Origin: Bacteroidota bacterium
GTDB lineage: Bacteria; Bacteroidota; Bacteroidia; Sphingobacteriales; Sphingobacteriaceae
Assembly: GCA_023450085.1 (NCBI GenBank)
Contig: JAEXHI010000005.1
Coordinates: 151,157 to 215,156 of the forward strand
DNA length: 64,000 bases
Reading direction: 5' to 3'
Shown: piece after piece, positions 33,262 through 41,566 of the stretch
Layout: each line of letters begins with the position of its first letter
How positions within the stretch are numbered: the first letter of the stretch is position 1
Translations under genes and position numbers: made by a program
Notes under the pieces: generated by a model
Told to the model about the DNA's origin: nothing
Databases searched by the model: none
The model's input: the letters and a program-made list of their open reading frames with translations, nothing else

Positions 33262-34218
33262 ATGGACAAATTAAAAATTGCAACGGCACAATTTGAGCAT
33301 AAAAGTTCAGATAAAGCCTATAATCTAGCTGTTATCGAGCGATTAGCAAAAGAGGCTTCATCCCAAGGAGCAGACGTGATTGCCTTTCATGAATGCTCTA
33401 TTACAGGTTATACCTTTGCACGAAATTTAGATAAGCAACAAATGCTTGCTATCGCGGAACTTGTTCCCGACGGAGAAAGTACTCGGAAACTAATCGCAAT
33501 AGCGGCCAAATATGACATCGTCATTCTTGCGGGTTTGTTTGAAAAAGATGAGAACGACAATTTATACAAGCCCTACATCTGCGTAGATAAAAATGGCTTA
33601 ATTGCAAAGCACCGTAAGCTGCATCCCTTTATTAATCCCTATTTAACGCCAGGACAGAGCTATACGATTTTTGAAATTAAAGGATGGAAATGCGGTATTT
33701 TGATCTGTTACGATAACAATGTAATTGAAAATGTACGTGCAACAAAATTATTAGGGGCTGATATCATCTTCATGCCACATGTAACCATGTGTACACCTTC
33801 ATCCAGACCTGGAGCAGGTTTTGTAGATCCTCAGCTTTGGCGAAGCCGTGAAAACGATCCGACTTCTCTACGCTTGGAATTTGATGGGATGAAAGGAAGG
33901 AGTTGGCTAATGAAATGGCTGCCAGCCCGCGCTTATGATAATGCGGTATATGTTGTTTTCTCAAACCCCATTGGTATGGATGACGATCAGTTAAAGAATG
34001 GCTGTTCTATGGCTTTGGATCCATTTGGAGATATTCTGGCCGAATGCCGTACGTTTGATGATAGTTTTGTGATTGCAGTAATAACACCTGAAAAACTTAT
34101 ACAGGCTGGCGGACATCGTTACATTAGTGCCAGAAGACCTGACCTTTATCGTGAGATTATTGGTCAGCAACATGAACCATCCCAAAAAGTAGTTTGGTTA
34201 CATCCTGACAATGGTTAA
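33262..34218 (+). CDS. Nitrilase-superfamily carbon-nitrogen hydrolase
   Basis: 318 residues. Glu-Lys-Cys triad: E44 (AFHECSITGYTF), K119 (KHRKLHPF) and C149 (GILICYDNN). The domain covers nearly the whole protein; the C-terminus ARRPDLYREIIGQ is typical of amidase-type members. It hydrolyses an amide or carbamoyl group (for example amidase or N-carbamoyl hydrolase); the substrate is unknown. The paired AraC regulator hints at an inducible catabolic step. Confidence 0.9.
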   Translation: MDKLKIATAQFEHKSSDKAYNLAVIERLAKEASSQGADVIAFHECSITGYTFARNLDKQQMLAIAELVPDGESTRKLIAIAAKYDIVILAGLFEKDENDNLYKPYICVDKNGLIAKHRKLHPFINPYLTPGQSYTIFEIKGWKCGILICYDNNVIENVRATKLLGADIIFMPHVTMCTPSSRPGAGFVDPQLWRSRENDPTSLRLEFDGMKGRSWLMKWLPARAYDNAVYVVFSNPIGMDDDQLKNGCSMALDPFGDILAECRTFDDSFVIAVITPEKLIQAGGHRYISARRPDLYREIIGQQHEPSQKVVWLHPDNG

Positions 34219-34241
34219 ACTTTGGCTAAATGATATAAAAT

Positions 34242-34278
34242 AAAAAAGGGAATGATTTTTAAATCATCCCCTTTTTTT
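34242..34278. terminator. Bidirectional terminator between nitrilase gene and tRNA-Ser
   Basis: AAAAAAGGGAATGATTT pairs with AAATCATCCCCTTTTTT (one mismatch, small loop) with A and T runs at both ends. It serves the nitrilase transcript (plus) and the second tRNA (minus, 4 nt from its 3' end). Confidence 0.85.
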
Positions 34279-34281
34279 GGG

Positions 34282-34366
34282 CGGAGAGCGAGGGATTCGA
34301 ACCCCCGGACCTGTTACAGTCAACAGTTTTCAAGACTGCCGCATTCGACCACTCTGCCAGCTCTCC
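34282..34366 (-). tRNA. tRNA-Ser (anticodon TGA), copy 2
   Basis: 85 nt, identical base for base to 32020-32104, including discriminator G and long variable arm. The promoter upstream is conserved too, while the terminator downstream is different in sequence. Confidence 0.97.
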
Positions 34367-34371
34367 GAGGG

Positions 34372-34402
34372 CAAAAGTACAAACTCTAATCAATTCCACA
34401 AA
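34372..34402 (-). promoter_or_regulatory. Promoter of tRNA-Ser copy 2 (TTTG-N19-TACTTTTG)
   Basis: TTTG (34399-34402), 19 nt, TACTTTTG (34372-34379) on the minus strand. The 19-nt spacer shares AATTGATTAGAGTTTG with copy 1. Confidence 0.85.
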
Positions 34403-34558
34403 CTTAACTAAGCGTATTTTACGAAGTTTGTTTTAAGCGCTTCGTTATCAGCTTGAAAAAATAATTTAAAGACGTCGAATTAACTGGATTGGCACGGTTA
34501 TAGCCGTGAAATTGTACAACTAAATGAAGAGTTAACGCCAATCAGCTATTAACGAAGT

Positions 34559-35728
34559 ATGAATATTAACCTTAAAACGGCTCTGCTTGCAGCCATTTTA
34601 TTAGCCTTCACCTATTTTTACTATCTCGGTGGTCGCACGCTTAATTTTTTGAGCTTAGGTACCGTAATCCTATTTGCACTTGGTTGTGCGGTTGTCTTTG
34701 TGCTCACTACCCTGCTGCTTAGTTTTTTTACCTACTTAACTAATCATGGAACAATCTACCCGAATGCTGGGTTGATGGTTTCGTTGGTATTTGTGGTACT
34801 TTTGCTTATGTTTTGGCTGGCTTATGGCTTTTTAAAACTGCCTATTTTTGCCGATTTTAGTGCCTATGGGTTTTTCATTAAGCAGTTCCTAACGTCTCAT
34901 TTATTATACATTGCGGTCAGTTCTGTAGTCATAGGTGGTGGTGTTCGTCTTTTTTTATACCGTCTTGAGGATGCAGGTGGGCCTGAAGCAATGCAAGGCA
35001 ATATCAAATTCATCTTCTATATTTTGGCGGCATTAGTGTTAAGTGTCCTCTCCTTTTACTGGATGAAGAAAATCAAGCAAGCGCCTATGCAAATTGAAGA
35101 GCAGGCTTATCATAGTTTACCTTTAGGACAGCAATTACTGGATACTAAAGGAATATATATCGCTGCAAAGCCTTATTATCTCCCTGAAAGCCAAGAAGTC
35201 ATCATTTTACTGGAATATCCTAGCTCAAATAAAAAGGTTCCTATTGACCAAATTTTTAGAATAGATGAGGATGGAGCGATTAAAGACAGTCTTAAGGTTT
35301 CGGATTTAACGACAGAGAATCTGATCTTTGATAATGGCTTATTGGTCTCACAAAATAGCGATAAAGTGTTTACTTGGATTTTTGACCATCAAACAATTGC
35401 ACTAGATAAGGATAAAGCGGCAGCCAAACGTAAGGAAATAGTGCCATTGATTGAAGATGCCAAAGCCGTAGAACTCGTCTATTTTAAAAAGACGGAGAAG
35501 GCAGCCTGCGCCACGGGTAATGAAGAAATTTGGAATGGCACCAAATATTATCACCTCCTTGCCAAACAAGATACGTTGAAAATAAAGATGGATAATGTAT
35601 ATCCAAAAGCACCTTACGGAGAATGTATTGAACAAACCGTGGAATACTATCCTTTGAAAGGCTTAGCTTATGGATTGATTAGGGTTGGTGAAAACGCTTA
35701 TTATGTAATTGCTCCCCAAAAGAAATAA
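34559..35728 (+). CDS. Hypothetical polytopic membrane protein
   Basis: 389 residues. About five hydrophobic helices within the first 165 residues (6-22, 31-60, 71-92, 105-125, 147-165), then a soluble C-terminal half (170-389) with beta-rich, charged sequence (GQQLLDTKGIYIAAKPYYLP; ECIEQTVEYYPLKGLAYGLI). Not recognised. Two nucleotides before the next gene; genes 34559, 35731 and 36448 form a tight plus-strand run and may act together in the envelope. Confidence 0.7.
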   Translation: MNINLKTALLAAILLAFTYFYYLGGRTLNFLSLGTVILFALGCAVVFVLTTLLLSFFTYLTNHGTIYPNAGLMVSLVFVVLLLMFWLAYGFLKLPIFADFSAYGFFIKQFLTSHLLYIAVSSVVIGGGVRLFLYRLEDAGGPEAMQGNIKFIFYILAALVLSVLSFYWMKKIKQAPMQIEEQAYHSLPLGQQLLDTKGIYIAAKPYYLPESQEVIILLEYPSSNKKVPIDQIFRIDEDGAIKDSLKVSDLTTENLIFDNGLLVSQNSDKVFTWIFDHQTIALDKDKAAAKRKEIVPLIEDAKAVELVYFKKTEKAACATGNEEIWNGTKYYHLLAKQDTLKIKMDNVYPKAPYGECIEQTVEYYPLKGLAYGLIRVGENAYYVIAPQKK

Positions 35729-35730
35729 CC

Positions 35731-36441
35731 ATGAAAATACTGTACCTGTTTTTATTTATCAGCTGCTCCTGCTATGCGCAAAATAGCAATGTGGCCACTA
35801 TTGGTTATGCAGATCAGTTTGATAAGCTCCCAAAGCTAAATTTGGTGAAAAGTACCCAAGCAAAATATGATAGTATTCCTGTGAAGAATATGCTTACGCA
35901 ACCCAAGTTGTTTGGTGATGCCAGTCATTTGTCCATTCAAACTAAAAAGGGAATGCTGAACTTAAAAAAGTATAGGGATAAAGTTAATTCAGCGGAAGGT
36001 TTTAAAGGTTATCAATACGCAGGTTATTACCCCTCTCTACAAATGCATGCGCTTTTCAGTCATCATACGGCAGAGCATATAGGTTTTAGTGATCTAATAT
36101 TGGTAGATGATTTAAATGCTAAAAAATACGCGATTGCTTCTGTAGGAGATGATGCCGTACAATTGCCTATCCCCTCGCCCAATGGTAAATACTTGGTGTA
36201 TTTTTATAATTGGATGTATCAAAGAAATAGTTCCTTTATAGGAGTTTTAAAGATGGGAAGTAGAAGTCACCCTCAAACGCTTCTTGCTGAAAAAGCAAGT
36301 TACGAGACTAAGAAATGGGCAGTAGAGGGAATTAAATGGTTAAATGATAGCGCTTTTATAGTGAAAGCATCTACAGAAAAGAAGAATGGACAAGCAAAGA
36401 CGAAGCAATATGCTTACTATCTTGCTCAACTTCAACCCTAA
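35731..36441 (+). CDS. Hypothetical secreted protein
   Basis: 236 residues. Signal peptide MKILYLFLFISCSCYAQ (a lipoprotein form is possible given the cysteines at 12 and 14). The rest resembles a beta-rich, WD/TolB-like pattern (DDAVQLPIPSPNGKYLVYFY, then WMYQRNSSFIGVLK, GIKWLNDSAFIVKAS) but no named family is recognised. Middle gene of the 34559-37041 run, 2 nt after the first and 6 nt before the third. Confidence 0.65.
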   Translation: MKILYLFLFISCSCYAQNSNVATIGYADQFDKLPKLNLVKSTQAKYDSIPVKNMLTQPKLFGDASHLSIQTKKGMLNLKKYRDKVNSAEGFKGYQYAGYYPSLQMHALFSHHTAEHIGFSDLILVDDLNAKKYAIASVGDDAVQLPIPSPNGKYLVYFYNWMYQRNSSFIGVLKMGSRSHPQTLLAEKASYETKKWAVEGIKWLNDSAFIVKASTEKKNGQAKTKQYAYYLAQLQP

Positions 36442-36447
36442 ATTGAT

Positions 36448-37041
36448 ATGGTTATGCAAAAGCTCTGGTTGTTGATTACCTTTCCGGTTTGGTTGAGCCT
36501 GGCAAAAGATTGGAAATACTTTTATCCATTTAACGATCGTAGTTATGTATTGGCAATTGATGAAGGCCGTACAGAAGCATCGGGGGAGCGGGTTTGCACC
36601 GTTCATTTCTTTCATCAAAAGACAGGTTCTAAAACTTCCTTATGGAAAGAAGAATTGGCGATACAGTATGGATGGGAAACGAAAAAAGCGGATTTCAATG
36701 GTGATGGTGTAGCTGATTTCTCAATCTTGAAAGGTACTGGCGCAAGAGGAAGTAACGAACTTTATTATTTGTTTTTAGCCGATTCAAAAGCGAAGACACT
36801 CACTAGGGTAAAGGGTTTTGAAGATTTGCCTAATCCTAGCTACCATCCCAAACATAAAGTAGTAATCAGTTATGGCTTTGCAGGTAAGAACTATTATAGC
36901 ATTTATCGTATTAACAAAGCGAATCAATTGACTCAAATGGGCAATAGTTTCGAAGATTCTTTTGATAGTGACGAAAAGATTTTAGACGCCAAGATTGCTA
37001 CGGCTTTGAAACAGTACGACGCTGGTAAGAAGCCAAAGTGA
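36448..37041 (+). CDS. Hypothetical protein with EF-hand/FG-GAP-like loop
   Basis: 197 residues. Hydrophobic N-terminus (MVMQKLWLLITFPVWLSLAK) may be a signal or anchor. Residues about 76-88 DFNGDGVADFSIL form a Dx[DN]xDG-type calcium loop as in FG-GAP or dockerin-like repeats, single copy. Otherwise unrecognised. Third gene of a plus-strand run of exported or membrane proteins. Either ATG 36448 or 36454 may be the start. Confidence 0.65.
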   Translation: MVMQKLWLLITFPVWLSLAKDWKYFYPFNDRSYVLAIDEGRTEASGERVCTVHFFHQKTGSKTSLWKEELAIQYGWETKKADFNGDGVADFSILKGTGARGSNELYYLFLADSKAKTLTRVKGFEDLPNPSYHPKHKVVISYGFAGKNYYSIYRINKANQLTQMGNSFEDSFDSDEKILDAKIATALKQYDAGKKPK

Positions 37042-37139
37042 TGAAAATATCGCTACTCTCCTATTTTTTTATAATTGTTGGAAGTGCTGGTGTCGTTACT
37101 TGCCAGAAAAAGAAACACCCATCCCCATTCATTGTGTAA
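37041..37139 (+). CDS. Possible 32-residue lipoprotein-like peptide
   Basis: ATG overlaps the stop of the 36448 gene (TGATG). It encodes a hydrophobic start (MKISLLSYFFIIVGSAG), a lipobox-like VVTC and the tail QKKKHPSPFIV, then TAA. It runs antisense over the end of the gene at 37053-37592, so one of the two readings may be fortuitous. Offered as a weak call. Confidence 0.25.
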   Translation: MKISLLSYFFIIVGSAGVVTCQKKKHPSPFIV

Positions 37140-37592
37140 TTGATCTAAATGCAAGCTATTGTCCTGATTTAAGGATAGCTGAATCTGTATGTTTTTAAAT
37201 TTTCCGTAAATGAGCGGGATAGGGATTGAACTACGTTTAGGTTTTGAAACAAAAAAGCCATTTTTAAACTCCCCTTTTATCTCAATACTTTTAGAAGTTC
37301 TCCCGTTAGCTTCCCAAGTAGCCCTAATTTTTTCATGATCTAGCACAAGCAAGGTGATTGTTGCATTTGGTAAAGAAGTAGTATCTGTTTGTCCAATGCT
37401 GTTTAAATGGTGCCATAAGGTGTTATAGTTGCCGCTATTCTTGGTTGTTCCAGTATTCTGATAAACCCCGTTAAAAGCACTTGATGACTTCATTTGAAGC
37501 ATATCTGTTCTTTGTGGCTGTTGAAGTGAAGCTGCACATCCAGTAAGCAGTGCAAGGCAACTTAAAATGGTTAGAAAATATAAAGGCTTCAT
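37053..37592 (-). CDS. Hypothetical lipoprotein
   Basis: 179 residues from ATG 37592, chosen because it begins with MKPLYFLTILSCLALLTGCA, a textbook lipoprotein signal (lipobox LTGC, C19); the longer reading to 37646 would hide it. Remainder is beta-rich (NSGNYNTLWHHLNSIGQTD; ITLLVLDHEKIRATWEANG) with no family recognised. Convergent with the 36448 gene with only about 11 nt between stops and no terminator hairpin. Confidence 0.7.
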   Translation of the reverse strand: MKPLYFLTILSCLALLTGCAASLQQPQRTDMLQMKSSSAFNGVYQNTGTTKNSGNYNTLWHHLNSIGQTDTTSLPNATITLLVLDHEKIRATWEANGRTSKSIEIKGEFKNGFFVSKPKRSSIPIPLIYGKFKNIQIQLSLNQDNSLHLDQLHNEWGWVFLFLASNDTSTSNNYKKIGE

Positions 37593-37706
37593 GCTGAACG
37601 GGTTTTGGTCTGTCATTACAGCGCAAAATTTGTTCCAAGTACTCAAATACTAATGCCAACATGATGTTTAGGGGCAAAAACATTTCATAATAACTGGCTT
37701 TTGTAA

Positions 37707-37714
37707 TACCTTTG
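37707..37714 (+). promoter_or_regulatory. -7 box TACCTTTG with TTTC 20 nt upstream
   Basis: TAnnTTTG at 37707-37714 and TTTC at 37683-37686 precede the membrane-pair genes (ATG 37811). The predicted leader is about 95 nt. Confidence 0.55.
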
Positions 37715-37716
37715 AA

Positions 37717-37757
37717 CTACAATCAGGAAGCGCAATTTAAAGATTGCCTGATTGTAG
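37717..37757 (+). promoter_or_regulatory. Stem-loop at the start of the leader
   Basis: CTACAATCAGG (37717-37727) pairs perfectly with CCTGATTGTAG (37747-37757), 19-nt loop. It begins 3 nt after the -7 box, so it would form at the very 5' end of the mRNA, or be a protein-binding operator. Confidence 0.5.
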
Positions 37758-37810
37758 GAAATCATCTAGATACATCAGCTCCTATTTTTGATGTTAATTA
37801 AGCTTGTTTA

Positions 37811-38371
37811 ATGCCCAGAAAGAAGATTAGAACATTTATCATTGCCCTTACGCTAATCATACAACTTCTATTTTTATCTGCCATTTTTATTGAAAAACTG
37901 CAGAGCATTTACACACCCTTTATCATTATTGTTTTAAGTCTGTTGCTCTTGGTTTCCTACGTAAAGGCCCCTATTCATCATCGCACCAATTTACACGAAC
38001 ATGTGCTTATTGTGTTGTGGATTCCCATTGGAGCCTTGGCTTGTTATTTTCTTAATAATATTTACCATTTGGGACCAGTAATGGCTGCGGGTATTGTAGG
38101 TACTTTGGCTTCTTTTATTCCCTTGTTAAATAGGAAGTCTACCTATCTGAAACAATTGCCTGCTACGTTTTACTGCGGGGCTTTTATAGGGATGACCAAT
38201 ATTGCCATAGCCTCATCCGTTTATTTTGTATTGGCAGCGTCCTTTTTTGCGGCTGTTTTATTATTGGTTTCTAAAAGCTTGTTTAATGGCTTAGGCGGTA
38301 AATTGGGTACGGTAGCTTTTACCGCGGTCACCATCACTTCGTTTATCTTTTTCCTTTTGTTTAAGAAATGA
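37811..38371 (+). CDS. Unrecognised membrane protein (first of a paralogous pair)
   Basis: 186 residues, about six helices. The second half carries YCGAFIGMTNIAIASSVYFV and, about 20 residues later, SLFNGLGGKLGTVAF; the next protein has FIGGSFIGMASKKIIDGYFK and FFNGYGGALGASA in the same order and spacing. So the two share a repeated membrane unit, GxFIGM...FNGxGGxLG. Overlaps the next gene by 4 nt (ATGA). Function unknown; a heteromeric transporter or channel is a guess from pairing. Confidence 0.72.
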   Translation: MPRKKIRTFIIALTLIIQLLFLSAIFIEKLQSIYTPFIIIVLSLLLLVSYVKAPIHHRTNLHEHVLIVLWIPIGALACYFLNNIYHLGPVMAAGIVGTLASFIPLLNRKSTYLKQLPATFYCGAFIGMTNIAIASSVYFVLAASFFAAVLLLVSKSLFNGLGGKLGTVAFTAVTITSFIFFLLFKK

Positions 38372-38814
38372 TTGCATTTGTCCTTATTCTTACCGCAATA
38401 ATTGCTGCAATGCTCACTTTTTATGTGAATCATCAGCTTAAGCAAGGTCCAGTAAGGTCTTCGGCATTGTTGTCCTTGATTGTTGCTTCAACTTTATATT
38501 TCTTTCCAGACCTGTTGCCAACAGAATTTGCTAAAAATATTCCAGTTGTTTTTATTGGAGGCTCTTTCATTGGAATGGCATCCAAAAAAATCATCGATGG
38601 TTATTTTAAATTGGCTATTTCAGGCTTGGTGTTTGCTGTTATCTATCTCAATACCAGTAGGTTTTTTAATGGGTACGGTGGTGCTTTAGGCGCTTCTGCG
38701 GGTATTTCACTCCTGTCGGTTTTAAGCTTGCCATTTTTTACTCCTAAAAAGCATCATCTTACTAATGGAGTACTCCAATTACGAAAAATCATTTTCAGAA
38801 GGAATAAAGATTAA
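38368..38814 (+). CDS. Unrecognised membrane protein (second of a paralogous pair)
   Basis: 148 residues, about four to five helices, basic C-terminus (KIIFRRNKD). Contains the GxFIGM and FNGxGGxLG motifs of its upstream neighbour (FIGM near residue 70, FNGYGGALG near 104). Lacks the extra N-terminal helices of the first member. ATGA overlap indicates stoichiometric, coupled expression. Confidence 0.72.
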   Translation: MIAFVLILTAIIAAMLTFYVNHQLKQGPVRSSALLSLIVASTLYFFPDLLPTEFAKNIPVVFIGGSFIGMASKKIIDGYFKLAISGLVFAVIYLNTSRFFNGYGGALGASAGISLLSVLSLPFFTPKKHHLTNGVLQLRKIIFRRNKD

Positions 38815-38833
38815 TTCTTAGTAAATTAGCGAC

Positions 38834-39166
38834 ATGTTTTACGCAAACAAAAAACATACTGCGCCTGTAAATTCGGCTGAGCAAAACGCTAAAATCTTGG
38901 CAAATGTTAAAGGGTTATTGGAAAAAAAGCTAATACAGATTAACGGTAACGTGGTTTCTTTATATCCACAACTTTGGAAAGACCAAGAAAAAGCCATCAA
39001 TTGGATCAAATGCCTCTATATTTATTGTCACCTAAAAAAGCAAATCAAGGCTAAGGAAGCTCTTTATTTTGAAGATCTCGTTACCAAGCAAACTATTGGT
39101 TCGATGATTAATAATGTACCTAAACTGATCAACTTTGAATTCGCAGATCAAACTCACAAAATTTGA
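38834..39166 (+). CDS. Hypothetical small cytosolic protein
   Basis: 110 residues, mostly alpha-helical, lysine rich (LKKQIKAKEALYFEDLVTKQ). No signal or membrane segment. Not recognised. 19 nt after the membrane pair, so possibly the third gene of that operon; the next gene has its own promoter box. Confidence 0.6.
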   Translation: MFYANKKHTAPVNSAEQNAKILANVKGLLEKKLIQINGNVVSLYPQLWKDQEKAINWIKCLYIYCHLKKQIKAKEALYFEDLVTKQTIGSMINNVPKLINFEFADQTHKI

Positions 39167-39199
39167 TTTTTAAATAACTTTTCCCCTTTATAAACTAGC

Positions 39200-39207
39200 T
39201 ATCTTTG
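39200..39207 (+). promoter_or_regulatory. -7 box TATCTTTG of the pentose phosphate cluster
   Basis: TAnnTTTG match 25 nt before the ROK kinase ATG (39233). Confidence 0.55.
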
Positions 39208-39232
39208 ATTAGCATCACCATAAAAGCCGATT

Positions 39233-39985
39233 ATGTCAGTTAAGAAAATCTCAAAAAAAGGAAACGTACTCACGATAGATATTGGCGGAACAAATATTAA
39301 GGCTTGCATATTGGATGATAAGGGTAAAATCATTACCGACTACATCTCAGAATCTACTCCAAAAAATGCTGGACCTAAAGAAGTCATTGAAACCATTAAA
39401 AAACTGACTAAAGACCTGAAAGATTTTGAAAAGATTTCTGTAGGTTTTCCAGGCTATGTAAGGGATGGTGTGGTACAAACAGCTCCTAATTTAGGAGAAA
39501 ACAAATGGGCCAATGTAGATTTAGCAGACCAGATTAGTCAATTGTTTAACCTGCCAGTAAGATTGGTTAATGATGCGGATCTGCAAGGCTTAGGTATTGT
39601 AAAAGGTAAAGGCCTTGAGATTGTATTTACCTTGGGTACTGGTTTTGGTACTGCCCTACTTTTTGACGGCGATTTACTACCTCACTTTGAACTGGCACAT
39701 TTGCCAATCACCAAAGGGGAAAGTTACGATGAGTATATCGGTAAGAGAGGCTTCGAAAAAGTGGGTAAGGATGAATGGAACGAGAGATTAAAATATATCA
39801 TTGAAATATATAAAACGGTTTTTAACTACGATGTACTTTACATTGGTGGTGGAAACTCAGCAAACATCAATTTTAAGCTAGACCATAATATCAAAATTGT
39901 TTCCAATCAAGATGGTATCAAGGGCGGCGCTAAACTTTGGAAAGCTAGGGAGAAATTCTTGGTGTGTACTAATCTTCACGATTAG
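39233..39985 (+). CDS. ROK-family sugar kinase, polyphosphate-glucokinase-like
   Basis: 250 residues. Phosphate-1 loop VLTIDIGGTNIKACILDD, catalytic base region RLVNDADLQGLG (Asp), phosphate-2 TLGTGFGTALLFDGDLLPHF and ELAHLPI. This single-domain plan and the short length fit the PpgK subgroup (polyphosphate glucokinase) better than ROK repressors, which have an N-terminal HTH. It would phosphorylate glucose to glucose 6-phosphate using polyphosphate or ATP; the donor cannot be read from sequence. It heads a cluster with gnd, zwf and pgl, which consume glucose 6-phosphate. Confidence 0.85.
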   Translation: MSVKKISKKGNVLTIDIGGTNIKACILDDKGKIITDYISESTPKNAGPKEVIETIKKLTKDLKDFEKISVGFPGYVRDGVVQTAPNLGENKWANVDLADQISQLFNLPVRLVNDADLQGLGIVKGKGLEIVFTLGTGFGTALLFDGDLLPHFELAHLPITKGESYDEYIGKRGFEKVGKDEWNERLKYIIEIYKTVFNYDVLYIGGGNSANINFKLDHNIKIVSNQDGIKGGAKLWKAREKFLVCTNLHD

Positions 39986-40029
39986 AAATATAATAACCTT
40001 TAAATTATTTTGTAAAAAGCAACATAAAA

Positions 40030-41448
40030 ATGAGTATCAACAACACTGAAAAGAACTACAATTTCGGCATGATTGGTTTGGGAACCATGGGCAGAAACTT
40101 GCTGTTAAATATGGCCGATCACGGTTTTTCTGTAACTGGACATGATAAGAGCGAGAAAATGCTTGCCTTGTTAGAAGAAGAAGGTAAAGCGCATCATCTG
40201 AAGGGGTTTGCCAAGGTAGAAGATTTTGTAGAAAGCTTAACTTCTCCGAAGACGATTATTTTGTTAGTTCCTGCAGGTAAGATTGTAGATGAAGTGATTG
40301 CAGAAATTACGCCTTTATTGAGTAAGGGTGATATTATTATCGATAGTGGGAACTCTTATTATGCTGATACTACCAGAAGATCAGTGGCATTAAAAGAGCA
40401 AGGTTTCCATTTCTTCGGTATGGGAATATCAGGTGGTGAAGAAGGTGCTCGTTTTGGACCTAGTTTAATGCCTGGTGGCGATAAAGAAGCTTACAGTGTG
40501 GTGAAAGATTTGCTAGAGGCGGTATCTGCTAAAGTTAATGGCGAGCCTTGTGTGGCTTATATTGGCCCTGGCGCTTCTGGACACTTCGTGAAAATGACCC
40601 ACAACGGTATTGAGTATGCTATTATGCAGTTGTTGGCTGAAACTTACGATATCCTTAAAAATGGTTTAGGTTATGATAATCAGCAGATCCAGCAAGTATT
40701 TGAAAAATGGAATAATGGCCGTTTGAAATCTTTCTTGATGGAAATTACCAAAGATGTTTTCTTGTTTAAAGATGAAAAGACTGGTAATTTATTGGTAGAT
40801 GAAATAAAGGACCAAGCTAAATCAAAAGGTACTGGTAAATGGACCTCTCAAATTGCGATGGACGTAGAGATTCCTTTGAATACCATTGATGCTTCGGTAG
40901 CAGCTAGAAACCTATCTAAGTTGAAAGATTTACGTGTAGAATTAGAAGGTGCGTTTGGTAAAGCTGCAAGCATTGCACAAAATGAAGCTTTTGAAGCACA
41001 ATTAGAGGAAGCATTTTATTTTGCCATGGTTTCGGCTTATGCTCAAGGCATGCATTTATTATGGAAAGCTTCTGAAGAATATGGTTACGAGTTGAATATG
41101 GCCGAAATTGCGAAGATTTGGAGAGGTGGTTGTATCATCCGTGCCGAGTTCTTGCAAGATATCTACGAGGCTTATCAAAAACAACCAAGCTTACAACACC
41201 TTTATCAAGATGTCTCTATCCAACAAAAACTTCAAAAAGGTTTAAAGGATACGAGAAATGTGATTGCATCAGCTATCAGCGCTGGTATTGCCGTACCTTG
41301 TTACGCAGCAGCCATCACTTATTTTGATACTTTGAAAACAGGTAGAATGCCATCTAACTTGATCCAAGCACAACGTGATTATTTTGGAGCGCATACTTTT
41401 GAGCGTATCGACAGTGAAGGTGTTTTTCACGCAGAATGGAGTAAATAA
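40030..41448 (+). CDS. gnd: 6-phosphogluconate dehydrogenase (decarboxylating)
   Basis: 472 residues. Makes ribulose 5-phosphate, CO2 and NADPH in the oxidative pentose phosphate pathway. N-terminal Rossmann fold FGMIGLGTMGRNLLLNMADH, signature IIDSGNSYYADT, active-site HFVKMTHNGIEYAIMQL, C-terminal GYFGAHTFER-type end (RDYFGAHTFERID). ATG start 45 nt after the ROK gene. Enough conserved length to be functional. Confidence 0.97.
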   Translation: MSINNTEKNYNFGMIGLGTMGRNLLLNMADHGFSVTGHDKSEKMLALLEEEGKAHHLKGFAKVEDFVESLTSPKTIILLVPAGKIVDEVIAEITPLLSKGDIIIDSGNSYYADTTRRSVALKEQGFHFFGMGISGGEEGARFGPSLMPGGDKEAYSVVKDLLEAVSAKVNGEPCVAYIGPGASGHFVKMTHNGIEYAIMQLLAETYDILKNGLGYDNQQIQQVFEKWNNGRLKSFLMEITKDVFLFKDEKTGNLLVDEIKDQAKSKGTGKWTSQIAMDVEIPLNTIDASVAARNLSKLKDLRVELEGAFGKAASIAQNEAFEAQLEEAFYFAMVSAYAQGMHLLWKASEEYGYELNMAEIAKIWRGGCIIRAEFLQDIYEAYQKQPSLQHLYQDVSIQQKLQKGLKDTRNVIASAISAGIAVPCYAAAITYFDTLKTGRMPSNLIQAQRDYFGAHTFERIDSEGVFHAEWSK

Positions 41449-41486
41449 GTTAAAAGTAAAAATTCAAAAGTTAAAAAATAAACTCT

Positions 41487-41533
41487 AGCTACAGATACAC
41501 GGATAAAGAAATTGAATTTGTGCATTTGCGGCA
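41487..41533. repeat. Decayed copy of the AGCCACAGATRC palindrome
   Basis: AGCTACAGATACACGGAT and TTTGTGCATTTGCGGC arms between gnd and zwf. Related to 13857-13905 and 14055-14113. Confidence 0.6.
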
Positions 41534-41566
41534 TAAAAACGAAGCTTCAATTAAGCTTTTAAGAAA

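Noticed and set aside
32105..34281. Integrative element with integrase inserted at tRNA-Ser
   Set aside because: No integrase, excisionase or attachment core is visible between the two tRNAs; only two metabolic-type genes. Kept as a cassette hypothesis instead.
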